Below are positions 1-7,854 of a DNA stretch of 64,000 nt, one piece after another. Below the pieces are notes generated by a model, which made no database searches, was not told where the DNA came from, and was given only the letters and a program-made list of their open reading frames with translations. Position numbers and translations under genes: made by a program. The stretch is from JACKFB01 sp041389525. GTDB taxonomy: Bacteria > Myxococcota_A > UBA9042 > PHBI01 > JACKFB01. The stretch covers positions 1-64,000 of the forward strand of contig JAWKRR010000042.1 of the NCBI GenBank assembly GCA_041389525.1. Reading direction: 5' to 3'. Positions within the stretch are counted from its first letter, which is position 1. Every line of letters begins with the position of its first letter.

Positions 1-27
1 GGGCGCAGGACGAACATCATCCCGCCC

Positions 28-942
28 ATGCGATTCCTACTCGCCGTTTTCGCCGTGACCCTCGCCGTGACCCTCGCCGTGGCCCCAAGCGCGCAGGCCG
101 ATTCCCCCGACGCCACGCGCGATCCACGAAACTGGCCGACCTTGTCGCGCCTCATCTCCGATCGCTACTCCGACGCAGGAAAGGTCGTCACGGTGCGAGT
201 CCACGCCCGCCGCGCCGACTACTTCAACTGCAGCTACCGCCACACCGAAGACCGCTACATGGCCTTCACCCTGCTCGGCGGCCCCCTGGAGACCCTCACC
301 GGCTACGTGGCGAAGGATCTCGGCAAGGTGCTGGAGCGCCAGCTCGCCGAGGATCCCTGGCTCCCGATCACCGTCCAAATCCGCTTCGACCCAGACCGCC
401 TCAGCGACCTCTGCCCCGACCAGGTCGAGGTGCTCAAGTGGGCCCGCGGCTGGCAGTACCCCGCCGGGACGCTCTCGCCTGGTCGCCCGGACTCGAACCT
501 CCAGCCGACACCCGAGGCGCTCGCCGCCGTCCTCGAGGGCGACGTGTGGCGCGTGCTCACCGGCCGAAAGGTGCGTCGCCGCGGCGGCAAGGATCCGGAG
601 ACCAGCGAAGAGGAACTGCTAGGAAAGATCGTCTCGTTTCAGGCGGGCGCTCGACTGACCAACGCGTTCTCTTGCGCGTTCCGCGGCGCTGCGCGGACCC
701 ACTACGGCCTGCGCCTGCACGACGGCGAGGGAAACTTCATCGACGCCTTCGTCCCTCGCAGCGCCGAAGCGCGCGGCCTCGTCGACCACATCGCCCTTCA
801 CCGCGACGTCATGCTCGCCGTGCAGGGCCGGGTCGTGAAGCAGATCCCCTCCAATTACTGCGCACCGCAGCTGGAGGTCACGGGCTGGACCTTCCCGGCC
901 GCCCCCACGCCGCCCTCGGGTGCTGGCGCCTCCGGTCGTTGA
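28..942 (+). CDS. Secreted protein of unknown function with two related domains
   Basis: A 304-residue protein with a clear Sec signal peptide (hydrophobic stretch at residues 3-22, ending near Ala-Gln-Ala), so it is probably exported. I do not recognise the family. The mature part seems to be an internal duplication. A block starting FNCSYR (Cys68) and ending near LCPD (Cys129) is mirrored by FSCAFR (Cys216) and YCAP (Cys278). The Cys-Cys spacing is 61 in one half and 62 in the other, and each half ends in a similar VEVLKWARGW or LEVTGWTF strand. This suggests two small beta domains, each closed by a disulfide. The ATG is the first in-frame start after the left edge of the window. Citrate synthase follows after a 195-base gap with its own likely promoter, so the two are probably not co-transcribed. 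Confidence 0.8.
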   Translation: MRFLLAVFAVTLAVTLAVAPSAQADSPDATRDPRNWPTLSRLISDRYSDAGKVVTVRVHARRADYFNCSYRHTEDRYMAFTLLGGPLETLTGYVAKDLGKVLERQLAEDPWLPITVQIRFDPDRLSDLCPDQVEVLKWARGWQYPAGTLSPGRPDSNLQPTPEALAAVLEGDVWRVLTGRKVRRRGGKDPETSEEELLGKIVSFQAGARLTNAFSCAFRGAARTHYGLRLHDGEGNFIDAFVPRSAEARGLVDHIALHRDVMLAVQGRVVKQIPSNYCAPQLEVTGWTFPAAPTPPSGAGASGR

Positions 943-948
943 TCGTGA

Positions 949-977
949 TTGCAAACCGCCTGGGGCTTGGCTAGTCT
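949..977 (+). promoter_or_regulatory. Candidate sigma70-type promoter for citrate synthase
   Basis: TTGCAA (949-954), a 17-base spacer and TAGTCT (972-977) lie in the 195-base gap before the citrate synthase start. The -35 is a fair match and the -10 a weak one. The predicted leader of about 150 bases is long; nothing obvious is seen in it. Confidence 0.35.
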
Positions 978-1137
978 CCGACGGCCTTTGGCGCAGCGTG
1001 ACTGCGGAATTCAGCAAGCGCCTCGCCCCCAAAGGACCACTGAGATGCTGCCCGCGGGGCGTCCTGCCACCGGGCCCGTGCGCCTCCGCCCTGGTGCCGC
1101 TGCGACCGGCGCCGCTTCGACCGACAGGAGCCCTTCG

Positions 1138-2289
1138 ATGTCCGAGACGACCGCCAAACCCGCCTTTGTGAATGGACTCGAGGGCATCCCCGCCGCCGAA
1201 TCAGGCGTGAGCTCCATCAACGGCCAGCTTGGCAAGCTCTACTACCGCGGCTACGCCATCGAGGACCTCGCCGAGCATTGCACCTTTGAAGAGGTGGCCT
1301 GGCTGCTCCTCTACGGCGAGCTCCCGAGCCAGTCGCAGCTCGCGACCTTCGACGGCCAACTGCGCCAGCATCGCCGCCTGAAGTACAACGTCGTCGACAT
1401 GCTCAAGCACGTCCCGGTGACGGCGCACCCGATGGCCGTCCTCCAGACCGGCGTCGGCGCCCTCGGCATGTTCTACCCCGGCCGCGAGGTGCAGAGCCCC
1501 GAGGTCCAGCAGTCCGCGGTCATCAACCTCATCTCCAAGGTCCCGACCCTCATCGCGGCGTTCTTGCGTCTGCGCGAGGGCAACGCCGCCATCGCCCCGC
1601 GCGACGACCTCGGTCTGGCCGCGAACTTCCTCTACATGCTGACCGAGCGCGAGCCCGACCCCATCGCCGCCCGCGTCCTCGACGTCTGCCTCATCCTCCA
1701 CGCCGAACACACGATGAACGCGTCGACCTTCACGTCCCGCGTCGTCGCCTCGACCCTCGCCGACCCCTACTCGGTCGTGTCGTCGGCCGTCGGCTCGCTC
1801 TCCGGCCCGCTCCACGGCGGCGCCAACGAGCAGGTGCTCTACCTCCTCGACGAGATCGGCTCGGCCGACCGCGTCAACGAGGTCGTCGGCGGCATGATCG
1901 ACCGCAAAGAGAAGATCATGGGCATGGGACACCGCGTCTACAAGACGAAGGACCCGCGCGCCACGGTGCTCCAGAAGCTGGCCGTTCGCCTCTTCGACCA
2001 CCTGGGAACCGACGCCCGCTACGAGGTCGCCCGCCAGATCGAGGCGTTGGCCACCGAGCGCCTCGGCTCCAAGGGCATCTACCCGAACGTCGATTTCTAC
2101 TCGGGTATCGTCTACTCGAAGCTCGAGATCCCGACCGACGCCTTCACGACGATCTTCGGCATCTCCCGCGTCGCCGGCTGGCTCGCCCACTGGCTCGAGC
2201 AGCTCGACGGCAACCGCATCTTCCGCCCGACCCAGGTCTACAACGGCTCCGCTCATCGCGAGCTGACGCCGATGCACAAGCGCGGATAG
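1138..2289 (+). CDS. gltA: Citrate synthase
   Basis: Condenses oxaloacetate and acetyl-CoA to citrate in the cytosol (TCA cycle entry). The 383-residue length fits the short citrate/2-methylcitrate synthase class. The catalytic triad is visible: His226 in GPLHGGAN, His265 in GMGHRVYK and Asp319 in YPNVDFYSG. Upstream in-frame ATGs exist back to 949, but the ATG at 1138 is preceded by AGGAG at the right distance and gives a normal N-terminus, so it is chosen. The open reading frame before it has low-complexity, non-family sequence. It is probably monocistronic, or weakly coupled to the SDR gene 6 bases downstream. A 2-methylcitrate synthase role cannot be excluded, but no prpB or prpD neighbours are seen. 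Confidence 0.93.
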   Translation: MSETTAKPAFVNGLEGIPAAESGVSSINGQLGKLYYRGYAIEDLAEHCTFEEVAWLLLYGELPSQSQLATFDGQLRQHRRLKYNVVDMLKHVPVTAHPMAVLQTGVGALGMFYPGREVQSPEVQQSAVINLISKVPTLIAAFLRLREGNAAIAPRDDLGLAANFLYMLTEREPDPIAARVLDVCLILHAEHTMNASTFTSRVVASTLADPYSVVSSAVGSLSGPLHGGANEQVLYLLDEIGSADRVNEVVGGMIDRKEKIMGMGHRVYKTKDPRATVLQKLAVRLFDHLGTDARYEVARQIEALATERLGSKGIYPNVDFYSGIVYSKLEIPTDAFTTIFGISRVAGWLAHWLEQLDGNRIFRPTQVYNGSAHRELTPMHKRG

Positions 2290-2295
2290 CGCGCC

Positions 2296-3051
2296 TTGGC
2301 GCGGCATGACCTCAAGGGGCGTCACGTCGTGGTGACTGGCGCCTCCAGTGGCATCGGCGCCGCGCTGGCTGTGGAGTTGGGCCGTCGCGGCGCGAAGGTC
2401 GGCCTCCTCGCGCGGCGTGCCGACAAGCTCGATGAAGTGCGCGCGGAGGTCGCCGCCACCGGCGCGGAGGTCGCCGTCGCCGCGGCCGACGTCAGCGACT
2501 GGGCCGCCACCGAGGCCGCCTTCGCCGAGCTGACCGCGGCGCTGGGCCCGGTCTACGGCGCCGTGGCGAACGCTGGGATCGGCGCCCCCACCAAGGGCGG
2601 CCGCGTCGTCGCTGAGCGAGACGCCCAGGTCATCGCCATCAACGTCATCGGGGTCATCCACACCTTCGCCGCAGCCCAGCCCGCGATGCTCGCCGCGGGC
2701 GACGGCTTCCTCTGCGCGGTCTCCAGCGTCGCCGCGTGGCGAGGCTTGCCCGGTTTCGCGGCCTACTCCGCGTCCAAGGCCGCGGTCTCGACCTTCACCG
2801 AGTCCCTCAGCCTGAAACGCTCGGGGCTCAGCGTCATCACGGTCCACCCGGCCTTCGTGCGCACCCCGCTGACGGCCGCCAACCGCAAGATGCCATTCCT
2901 CGTCGAGGCCGACGCCGCCGCCCGCACGATCGCCGACGGGCTCGAGCGCGGGAAGCGCCAGGTGAACTTCCCCTGGCAGATGGTGCTCGGCATGCGACTC
3001 GCGCAGGCGTTGCCCGACTGGCTTTACCACCTGCTCGCATCGCGCGGGTGA
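2296..3051 (+). CDS. Short-chain dehydrogenase/reductase (SDR)
   Basis: A classical SDR of 251 residues. It has the nucleotide-binding TGASSGIG near residues 15-22, the structural NAG motif, and the catalytic Ser and YSASK near residues 143-160. It should be a cytosolic NAD(P)H-dependent oxidoreductase acting on an unknown alcohol, ketone or acyl substrate. The basic residue after the Gly-rich loop is not diagnostic of NADP. It starts at a TTG six bases after the citrate synthase stop, and no better in-frame start gives the full Rossmann strand. Its stop overlaps the GTG of the next gene (GTGA), implying translational coupling to the TPR protein. Substrate unknown. Confidence 0.88.
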   Translation: MARHDLKGRHVVVTGASSGIGAALAVELGRRGAKVGLLARRADKLDEVRAEVAATGAEVAVAAADVSDWAATEAAFAELTAALGPVYGAVANAGIGAPTKGGRVVAERDAQVIAINVIGVIHTFAAAQPAMLAAGDGFLCAVSSVAAWRGLPGFAAYSASKAAVSTFTESLSLKRSGLSVITVHPAFVRTPLTAANRKMPFLVEADAAARTIADGLERGKRQVNFPWQMVLGMRLAQALPDWLYHLLASRG

Positions 3052-4490
3052 AGCGGCGCCGGCCCACGACCGGGCGGGCCATCCCGGTGCTGACGGGCGC
3101 GATGGCGCTCAGCTGCGCGCTGGTGTTTGGCCACGACGCGGGCGCGGTCGTCCCGACACGCCAGCGCGTGACCCTGCCGGCCAGCCTGCGTCCCACGGCC
3201 GCGCCCGCGCCGACCCCCTCCGCGGCCCCCGACGCCGCCCCCCCCGACAGCGCAACCGCCGAGGCCGTCCCGCTCGGCCGCGCCGCCGCCTTGACCCCCG
3301 AGGCCGCGATCGCCGAAGCCCAGCGCCTCCACGCGCGCGGCGACCTCGCCGCCGCCATCCGCGTGCTCCAGACCACGCGAATCGCCCAGCCCGACATGCC
3401 GCGCATCGAATGGATGCTCGGCCGCCTCTACGCCGAGACCGGCTCGGCCCGCCAAGCCGAGGCCTCCTTTCGCAAGGCCACCCTGCTCGACACCCAGTTC
3501 GGCGAAGCCTGGACCGACCTCGCCGCCATCCTCGAGCGCCGCGGCGCCTGGCGTGACGCCCTCCTGGCCGCCAACCGCGCCGTCGCGATCCTGCCCTCCG
3601 ACGCGGGCGTCCACGCCGACCGCGCCATCATCCGCTACCAGCTCGGCCAGCTCGACGCCGCCATCGGCGACGCCATCCAAGCGACCCAGATCGGCCCTCC
3701 CGACGCCGATCAGCTCACCGACCACGCCCTGATGCGCCTGACCCGCGGCCGCGAAGGCGACGCCGAGGAGGCCACGCTGCTCCTCGGCAAGGCCCGCATG
3801 CTGGCCCCCCTCGACGACATGATCACCCTGGCCTGGGCCCAATCCATGCTCGCCGCCGGCCGCGACGAGCCCGCCGCCGCGACCTACGAGATGCTGCTCG
3901 CCCGCAACCCGCGCACCGCCTGGGCCTCCTACGGCCGCGGCCTCTGCGCCTTCCGCGCCGGCGACCACGACCGCGCCCGCGAGTCCGGCCGCGCCGCCCG
4001 CATGGTGCTGCCCGACCAGTTCACCGCCACCGCCTACGATCGCCGCGCCTTCTTCTCGAAAGACGACCGCGCCTACCTCACCTGGCTCGACGACTCGCTC
4101 AAGCCCGCCGCCGCCACCGTCTCCGCCCCCATGGCGCCCTTGGGCACCCTCCAGATCCAGCAGCTCATGCTGCGCGGAGACTGCACCGAGGCCACGGTCC
4201 GCCCGGCCCTGGAGACCGTCAGCGAACCCCTCGCGGCCTGCTACGGCGACGCCGCCGGCCTCCTCGGCGTCCGTTTCCGCGTCGCCTCCACCCGCGCCGC
4301 CGACATCGAGGTCACCGCCCCCACCCCTCCCGGCCTCGACACCGCCTGCGTCGCCCGCGTCCTCGCCGGCGTCTCCTTCGCCCAGTCGGCGCACTGCGTC
4401 GTCGAGGCGCGCTACAACCGCGCCATGGGCCCGGTCCCGATGCTCGAGCGCCTCCCGAACCATCCGCGCCCGCCGACCAAGTCGCGCTAA
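3048..4490 (+). CDS. TPR-repeat protein with AgmX/PglI-like C-terminal domain
   Basis: A 480-residue protein starting at a GTG that overlaps the SDR stop codon. An N-terminal hydrophobic stretch (about residues 14-35) suggests export or membrane anchoring, followed by an Ala/Pro-rich linker. Residues about 80-330 contain tetratricopeptide-type helix pairs (for example the segment with MLGRLYAETGSARQAEASF). The last ~85 residues carry two Cys and a pattern (LAACYGDAAGLLGVRF ... ACVARVLAGVSF). This resembles the C-terminal domain found on myxobacterial AgmX/PglI gliding-motility proteins and related envelope proteins; that assignment is from remembered pattern only. It probably acts as a periplasmic scaffold. 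Function unknown. Confidence 0.82.
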   Translation: MKRRRPTTGRAIPVLTGAMALSCALVFGHDAGAVVPTRQRVTLPASLRPTAAPAPTPSAAPDAAPPDSATAEAVPLGRAAALTPEAAIAEAQRLHARGDLAAAIRVLQTTRIAQPDMPRIEWMLGRLYAETGSARQAEASFRKATLLDTQFGEAWTDLAAILERRGAWRDALLAANRAVAILPSDAGVHADRAIIRYQLGQLDAAIGDAIQATQIGPPDADQLTDHALMRLTRGREGDAEEATLLLGKARMLAPLDDMITLAWAQSMLAAGRDEPAAATYEMLLARNPRTAWASYGRGLCAFRAGDHDRARESGRAARMVLPDQFTATAYDRRAFFSKDDRAYLTWLDDSLKPAAATVSAPMAPLGTLQIQQLMLRGDCTEATVRPALETVSEPLAACYGDAAGLLGVRFRVASTRAADIEVTAPTPPGLDTACVARVLAGVSFAQSAHCVVEARYNRAMGPVPMLERLPNHPRPPTKSR

Positions 4491-4556
4491 TCCCGCTTCG
4501 TGGTAGCCTCCTCGGAGCCGACGGGTCCACGCGACCCAAGCGCCGGAGGCCCTCCC

Positions 4557-4871
4557 ATGACCGAGCCCGATCACGGCGCCCTCACCGCCGTCACTGCCCG
4601 CCGCGTCTACGTCTTTGGCCACGTCCAGGGCGTCTCCATGCGCGCCCACACCCGCACCCAAGCGGTAGCGCTCGGCGTCACCGGCTGGGTGCGAAACCTC
4701 AGCGACGGCCGCGTCGAGGCGTGGTTCGAGGGCACGGAAGACGCCGTCGCCGCGCTGATCGACTGGTGCCGCACGGCCAAGCCGCCCGCGCACGTCGAGG
4801 CCGTCGACGTCCAACCCGAACACCCCAAGGGGCACGTCGCCTTCGAGATCCGCCCCAGCCCGACCGTCTAA
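4557..4871 (+). CDS. acyP: Acylphosphatase
   Basis: A 104-residue member of the small ferredoxin-like acylphosphatase family, which hydrolyses carboxyl-phosphate bonds such as acetyl phosphate. The signature VFGHVQGVSMR supplies the phosphate-binding Arg29, and GWVRNLSDGRVE supplies the catalytic Asn47. The usual Arg after the first Gly of the loop is His here, and the usual aromatic pair before Arg29 is Ser-Met, both mild deviations. Starts at 4557, not further upstream, because GGAGG lies seven bases before this ATG. It has an extra ~12-residue N-terminus compared with the typical 90-residue proteins. Confidence 0.9.
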   Translation: MTEPDHGALTAVTARRVYVFGHVQGVSMRAHTRTQAVALGVTGWVRNLSDGRVEAWFEGTEDAVAALIDWCRTAKPPAHVEAVDVQPEHPKGHVAFEIRPSPTV

Positions 4872-4902
4872 GCCGCCGACGCCAGCCCGTGTGGAGGTCG
4901 CC

Positions 4903-6408
4903 ATGAGACTCGCCCCGCCGCCGCGCCTCGCCCCCCTGCTGTTCAGCTGCGTGGCGCTGGTGCTGGCCGCGTGCGGCGACGAGGTCGCGGCCGTGGACAC
5001 CGCCAAAGTCCAGGCCGATGCCGCCGCGGACAACGCCCAGTCCGACCTCGCGCCCGAGCTGGCGCCGGACCTGCCGACGGCGACCGAGCCCGATGACGGA
5101 CCCGATCTCGACCCCGCCCCTGAGCTCCCCGCCGCGACGGACACCGCGCCCGAGCTCGACACCGCGCCCGAGCTCGACGCCGCGCCCAAGCCCGACGCCG
5201 ATGCCGACCCCGATCTCGAGCTGGCGATCGACGTGGCGCCAGACACCGCGCCAGACACCGCCGCCGAAACCCAGGCCGAGATCGACCCGGGGGCCGACAC
5301 CGTGTCGGCCCCCGATACCACCGCCGACGCCGATCTCGGCCCCGACCTGCCGCCTCCCCTGTCCATCGCCGAGATGTGCTTCTCCGACATCCTGCCCGAG
5401 GGCTCCACCGCGGTCGGTCCCCAGTACGACGCCCTGAACCCGGTCGTGGCCGAGCACTGCTTCGGCACCAACCACCAGGACATCACGGGCGTCGAGCACG
5501 TCGTCATCCTCGGCGACTCGGTCGCCCAGGGCACACCGAACGACAAGCACCTGCTGGCCATCGACAACAGCCACTTCTGGCGAAACCTCTTCGCCGAGTG
5601 GGCCGCCGACGAGTTCGGCCTCGACCGCGGCAACCCCATCGACTGGGGTCTGTGGAAGACCTACCAATACAGCGGCGTCGCAGGCCGCCTCGAGTCCGGC
5701 GACTTCAAGAACTGCGCAAAGTGGGGCGCCCGCACCGACGATCTCCTCGAGGGCGGCGGCCAGATCGCCCACTGCTTCCCCGCGGGAGGCTCAACCCGGC
5801 GCACCCTGGTCGTGATGACCATGGGCGGAAACGACATCGCCAAGATCCAGCAGACCGGCGCCGAGGCTACCCCGGAAGAGGTCGCGGCCGGCTACCCCGC
5901 CGCCTGGGCGCTGGCCCAGAGCACGGTCGGCTACCTCCGCGACGCCGTGGCTTGGCTCAAAGACCCGGTCCGATTCCCCCAAGGTTCCTTCGTCGTCTTC
6001 GCCAACCCCTACGAATTCACCGACGGCACCGGCCAGATCGACGCCTGCTCCCCCCAAGCCATCGAGATCCCCGGCGTGATCACCCTGGACCTGAGCGCCT
6101 TCGACATCCCCATCGCCAGCCTGGGCGGCTTCGGCGCCTGGGAGAAGCCCGAGGTGCAGGAGGCCATCGTCCTATGGATGCTCGAGCAGTACACCGCCAT
6201 CGCGGTCGAGACCCAGACCGACGTCTTGTGGCTGCTAGAGAACTTCTGCGGCCACGGCTACGTCGCCACCGGCCCAGACGCCGACCCAACCAACCGCTGC
6301 TACCGAGGCCCCGACACGCCGCTCTGGTTCGACCTCACCTGCATCCACCCGTCCGACGCCGGCCACAAAGCCATCTACGAGATGTTCCGCGCCGCCGTCA
6401 CAGAATAG
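4903..6408 (+). CDS. Lipoprotein with Asp/Pro-rich tether and SGNH (GDSL) hydrolase domain
   Basis: A 501-residue protein with a lipobox (LVLAAC) near residue 24. An acidic low-complexity tether follows, to about residue 150, with repeats of the type PELDTAPELDAAP. The C-terminal domain is an SGNH hydrolase: GDS with Ser206, GGND with Asn310, and the Asp485-x-x-His488 pair in HPSDAGH. The family contains lipases, esterases and carbohydrate esterases; the substrate here is unknown. It should be anchored on the outer or inner membrane with the catalytic domain displayed at the end of the tether. Start is set by GGAGG upstream of the ATG at 4903. The same tether style recurs in the lipoproteins at 9743 and 28241. 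Confidence 0.87.
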   Translation: MRLAPPPRLAPLLFSCVALVLAACGDEVAAVDTAKVQADAAADNAQSDLAPELAPDLPTATEPDDGPDLDPAPELPAATDTAPELDTAPELDAAPKPDADADPDLELAIDVAPDTAPDTAAETQAEIDPGADTVSAPDTTADADLGPDLPPPLSIAEMCFSDILPEGSTAVGPQYDALNPVVAEHCFGTNHQDITGVEHVVILGDSVAQGTPNDKHLLAIDNSHFWRNLFAEWAADEFGLDRGNPIDWGLWKTYQYSGVAGRLESGDFKNCAKWGARTDDLLEGGGQIAHCFPAGGSTRRTLVVMTMGGNDIAKIQQTGAEATPEEVAAGYPAAWALAQSTVGYLRDAVAWLKDPVRFPQGSFVVFANPYEFTDGTGQIDACSPQAIEIPGVITLDLSAFDIPIASLGGFGAWEKPEVQEAIVLWMLEQYTAIAVETQTDVLWLLENFCGHGYVATGPDADPTNRCYRGPDTPLWFDLTCIHPSDAGHKAIYEMFRAAVTE

Positions 6409-6415
6409 CCATCCC

Positions 6416-6443
6416 TTGACCCCGCCCACGCCGCCCCTATAGT
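6416..6443 (+). promoter_or_regulatory. Sigma70-type promoter for tmRNA
   Basis: TTGACC (6416-6421), a 16-base spacer and TATAGT (6438-6443) end 19 bases before the mature 5' end of the tmRNA. Match and placement are both good; the few extra bases would be removed by RNase P. Confidence 0.75.
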
Positions 6444-6462
6444 CACACCCACGTTCGTCTGT

Positions 6463-6825
6463 GGGGGCGAACTGGTTTCGACGGGGGTGCTGAGGTTCAG
6501 GTTGCGTGTCCGGGTCCTGCATCCCGGTTATCAAGTGTGGGAAACCAACAAAAGCCAACGACAACGCTTTTGCCCTCGCCGCATAACTGCGTGTGAGCAG
6601 TTGTTCTTCGGGTCGCCTATGCCTGGGGATCTTCAACTGTCATATTTCATAGGCTGGCCGACGCGCGGGATCCCGACGTTCGACGGCGAGATTTCTGGGA
6701 TCCGGTTCCGATAAATCCTGCCCGTGGGAGTTGACGGAACTTGAATTAAATCACGGAAACTACACACGTAGACGCCTGTTTCCAATCGCTCGCGGACCGG
6801 GGTTCGACTCCCCGCGCCTCCACCA
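6463..6825 (+). ncRNA. ssrA: Transfer-messenger RNA (tmRNA)
   Basis: A standard one-piece tmRNA of about 363 nt that rescues stalled ribosomes in trans-translation with SmpB. The 5' GGGGGCG (6463-6469) pairs with the 3' CGCCTCC (6815-6821), leaving discriminator A and an encoded CCA at 6823-6825. The third pair is G:U, the alanyl-tRNA synthetase identity element. The 3' T-arm with a TTCGACT loop is intact. The tag frame runs from GCC at 6554 to TAA at 6584-6586 and encodes ANDNAFALAA; with the Ala carried by the tRNA part this gives AANDNAFALAA, ending in the protease-recognised LAA. An apparent 75-codon open frame over this region is not a protein gene. Confidence 0.96.
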
Positions 6826-6911
6826 AATCTGAGGCCACCGAAGAAACTGAACTCCTCTCAGTTACTCCGGTGGCCTCAGTTCGTTCAGCGGGGAGTCGAA
6901 CCCCGGTCCGC
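6792..6911. repeat. Perfect 24-bp inverted repeat of the tmRNA T-arm
   Basis: The tmRNA 3' segment 6792-6815, containing the whole T-stem-loop, is repeated exactly but inverted at 6888-6911. The two copies enclose the acceptor 3' end and the terminator hairpin. The copy is not part of a complete second tRNA or tmRNA, so it is a fragment or a structural element. Confidence 0.85.
6829..6879 (+). terminator. Long hairpin just after tmRNA (probable terminator)
   Basis: CTGAGGCCACCG (6829-6840) pairs perfectly with CGGTGGCCTCAG (6868-6879). Inside it, AACTGA (6845-6850) pairs with TCAGTT (6858-6863). It starts three bases after the tmRNA CCA. No U-tract follows, so it may act as a 3' processing or Rho-independent-like structure. 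Confidence 0.6.
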
Positions 6912-7196
6912 TTCCTTACGGCCCGCAGGGCCGCATGCGAACACGCAGCGAAGCGAAGTGTGAGGTGAGGCCAAAGGCCGAACTGACTCCCGCAGACAAA
7001 GCGAACGCCCACCCCCATCCCGCATGGTGCTCACCCGGCGGCCTCAGTTCATTCAGCGGAGACCCGGACCCCGGCCCGCAGGCCCGCATGCGAACACGCA
7101 GCGAAGCGAAGTGTGAGGAGGTGAGGCCAAAGGCCGAACTGACTCCCCGCGCCAACACAACAACGGATACCCCCATCCCCCTGGTGCTCACCCGGG
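6872..7196. repeat. Degenerate tandem repeat, two units of about 160 bp
   Basis: Unit 1 spans about 6872-7039 and unit 2 about 7040-7196. Both begin GGCCTCAGTTC, contain GCATGCGAACACGCAGCG and a short GGCCAAAGGCC palindrome, and end GGTGCTCACCCGG. Unit 1 starts with the inverted T-arm copy; unit 2 has a decayed version of it. The rest of the 6826-7317 gap holds no gene I can support; the reading frames over it have no family resemblance. Confidence 0.75.
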
Positions 7197-7317
7197 ACCG
7201 TTCTGGCCCTGCTGTAGGCGAGTCGCCCCCCCGTGCCGCCTCTCCAGTGAGCGCCGCTGAGCAGCGTGCGAAGCCCTCTGAGACCGGCGCCCCCCCGCCG
7301 AGCGAGCCGCCCGAGGC

Positions 7318-7854
7318 TCACCCCCACCGCCGCGCGACGCTGACCTCGACCTCCACGTCCGCCTGCACCCGCAGGGCGCCCAGCAGGCCTCGGAACGGGG
7401 TTATCCGCCAGTCGGGTTGGTGTAGCGTCACCTTGCCGACCAGCCTCCCCTCGCGCTCGTCGACGCGCACGGCCACGGTCTTTGTCACGCCGTGTAGGGC
7501 CAGCTCGCCTCGGAGCTCGTAGCCGCCGGCGCGCTCGGTGGGGGCTTCTGCGGTGAAGCGCACCGTGGGGTGGCGCTTGGTCTCCAGCACCTTGTCGCGG
7601 ATGCTCGCCTCGATGGTGGCGCGGTCTTTCGCTGAGAGGGCGCCGGTGTCCAGGCTGCCGTCGGCGCTGATGGCTCCCACGACGCGCAGGGAGGCGGCGT
7701 CGAACTCGGCGCTTAGGGCGTCGGCCGTCGCCGTCAGGGTGTGGCGGGTGACCTCGAGGCGCAGGTCGTGACCCAGGGCTGCGGCCAGGCCCTCGCGGCG
7801 CACGGTGATGAAGCAGGTGCTCGTCGTGGGATCGATGATTTCGGCGGTGTTCAT
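7318..7854 (-). CDS. YceI-like domain protein
   Basis: A 178-residue protein whose pattern matches the YceI lipocalin-like family. It opens with a TCFITVRREGLAAALGHDL strand, has the central LETKRHPTVRF block, and then a GELALHGVTKTVAV strand pair. YceI proteins bind isoprenoid or other amphipathic ligands and are normally periplasmic. This one has no signal peptide, as in several related cytosolic members. The start is the ATG at 7854, which overlaps the stop of the upstream methyltransferase gene (ATGA). The longer upstream reading frame only shadows that gene. Likely one operon with the methyltransferase. Confidence 0.8.
   Translation of the reverse strand: MNTAEIIDPTTSTCFITVRREGLAAALGHDLRLEVTRHTLTATADALSAEFDAASLRVVGAISADGSLDTGALSAKDRATIEASIRDKVLETKRHPTVRFTAEAPTERAGGYELRGELALHGVTKTVAVRVDEREGRLVGKVTLHQPDWRITPFRGLLGALRVQADVEVEVSVARRWG

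Noticed and set aside
1201..5639. Long antisense open frames over citrate synthase, SDR, TPR and lipoprotein genes
   Set aside because: Composition is Arg/Gly/Val/Asp low complexity typical of GC-rich shadows; the sense frames carry clear family motifs.
6487..6714. Small 75-codon open frame
   Set aside because: It lies wholly within the tmRNA gene and has no coding features.
6746..7522. Several short frames with repeated segments on both strands after the tmRNA
   Set aside because: They are translations of the tandem repeat and antisense T-arm; no start signals or families.
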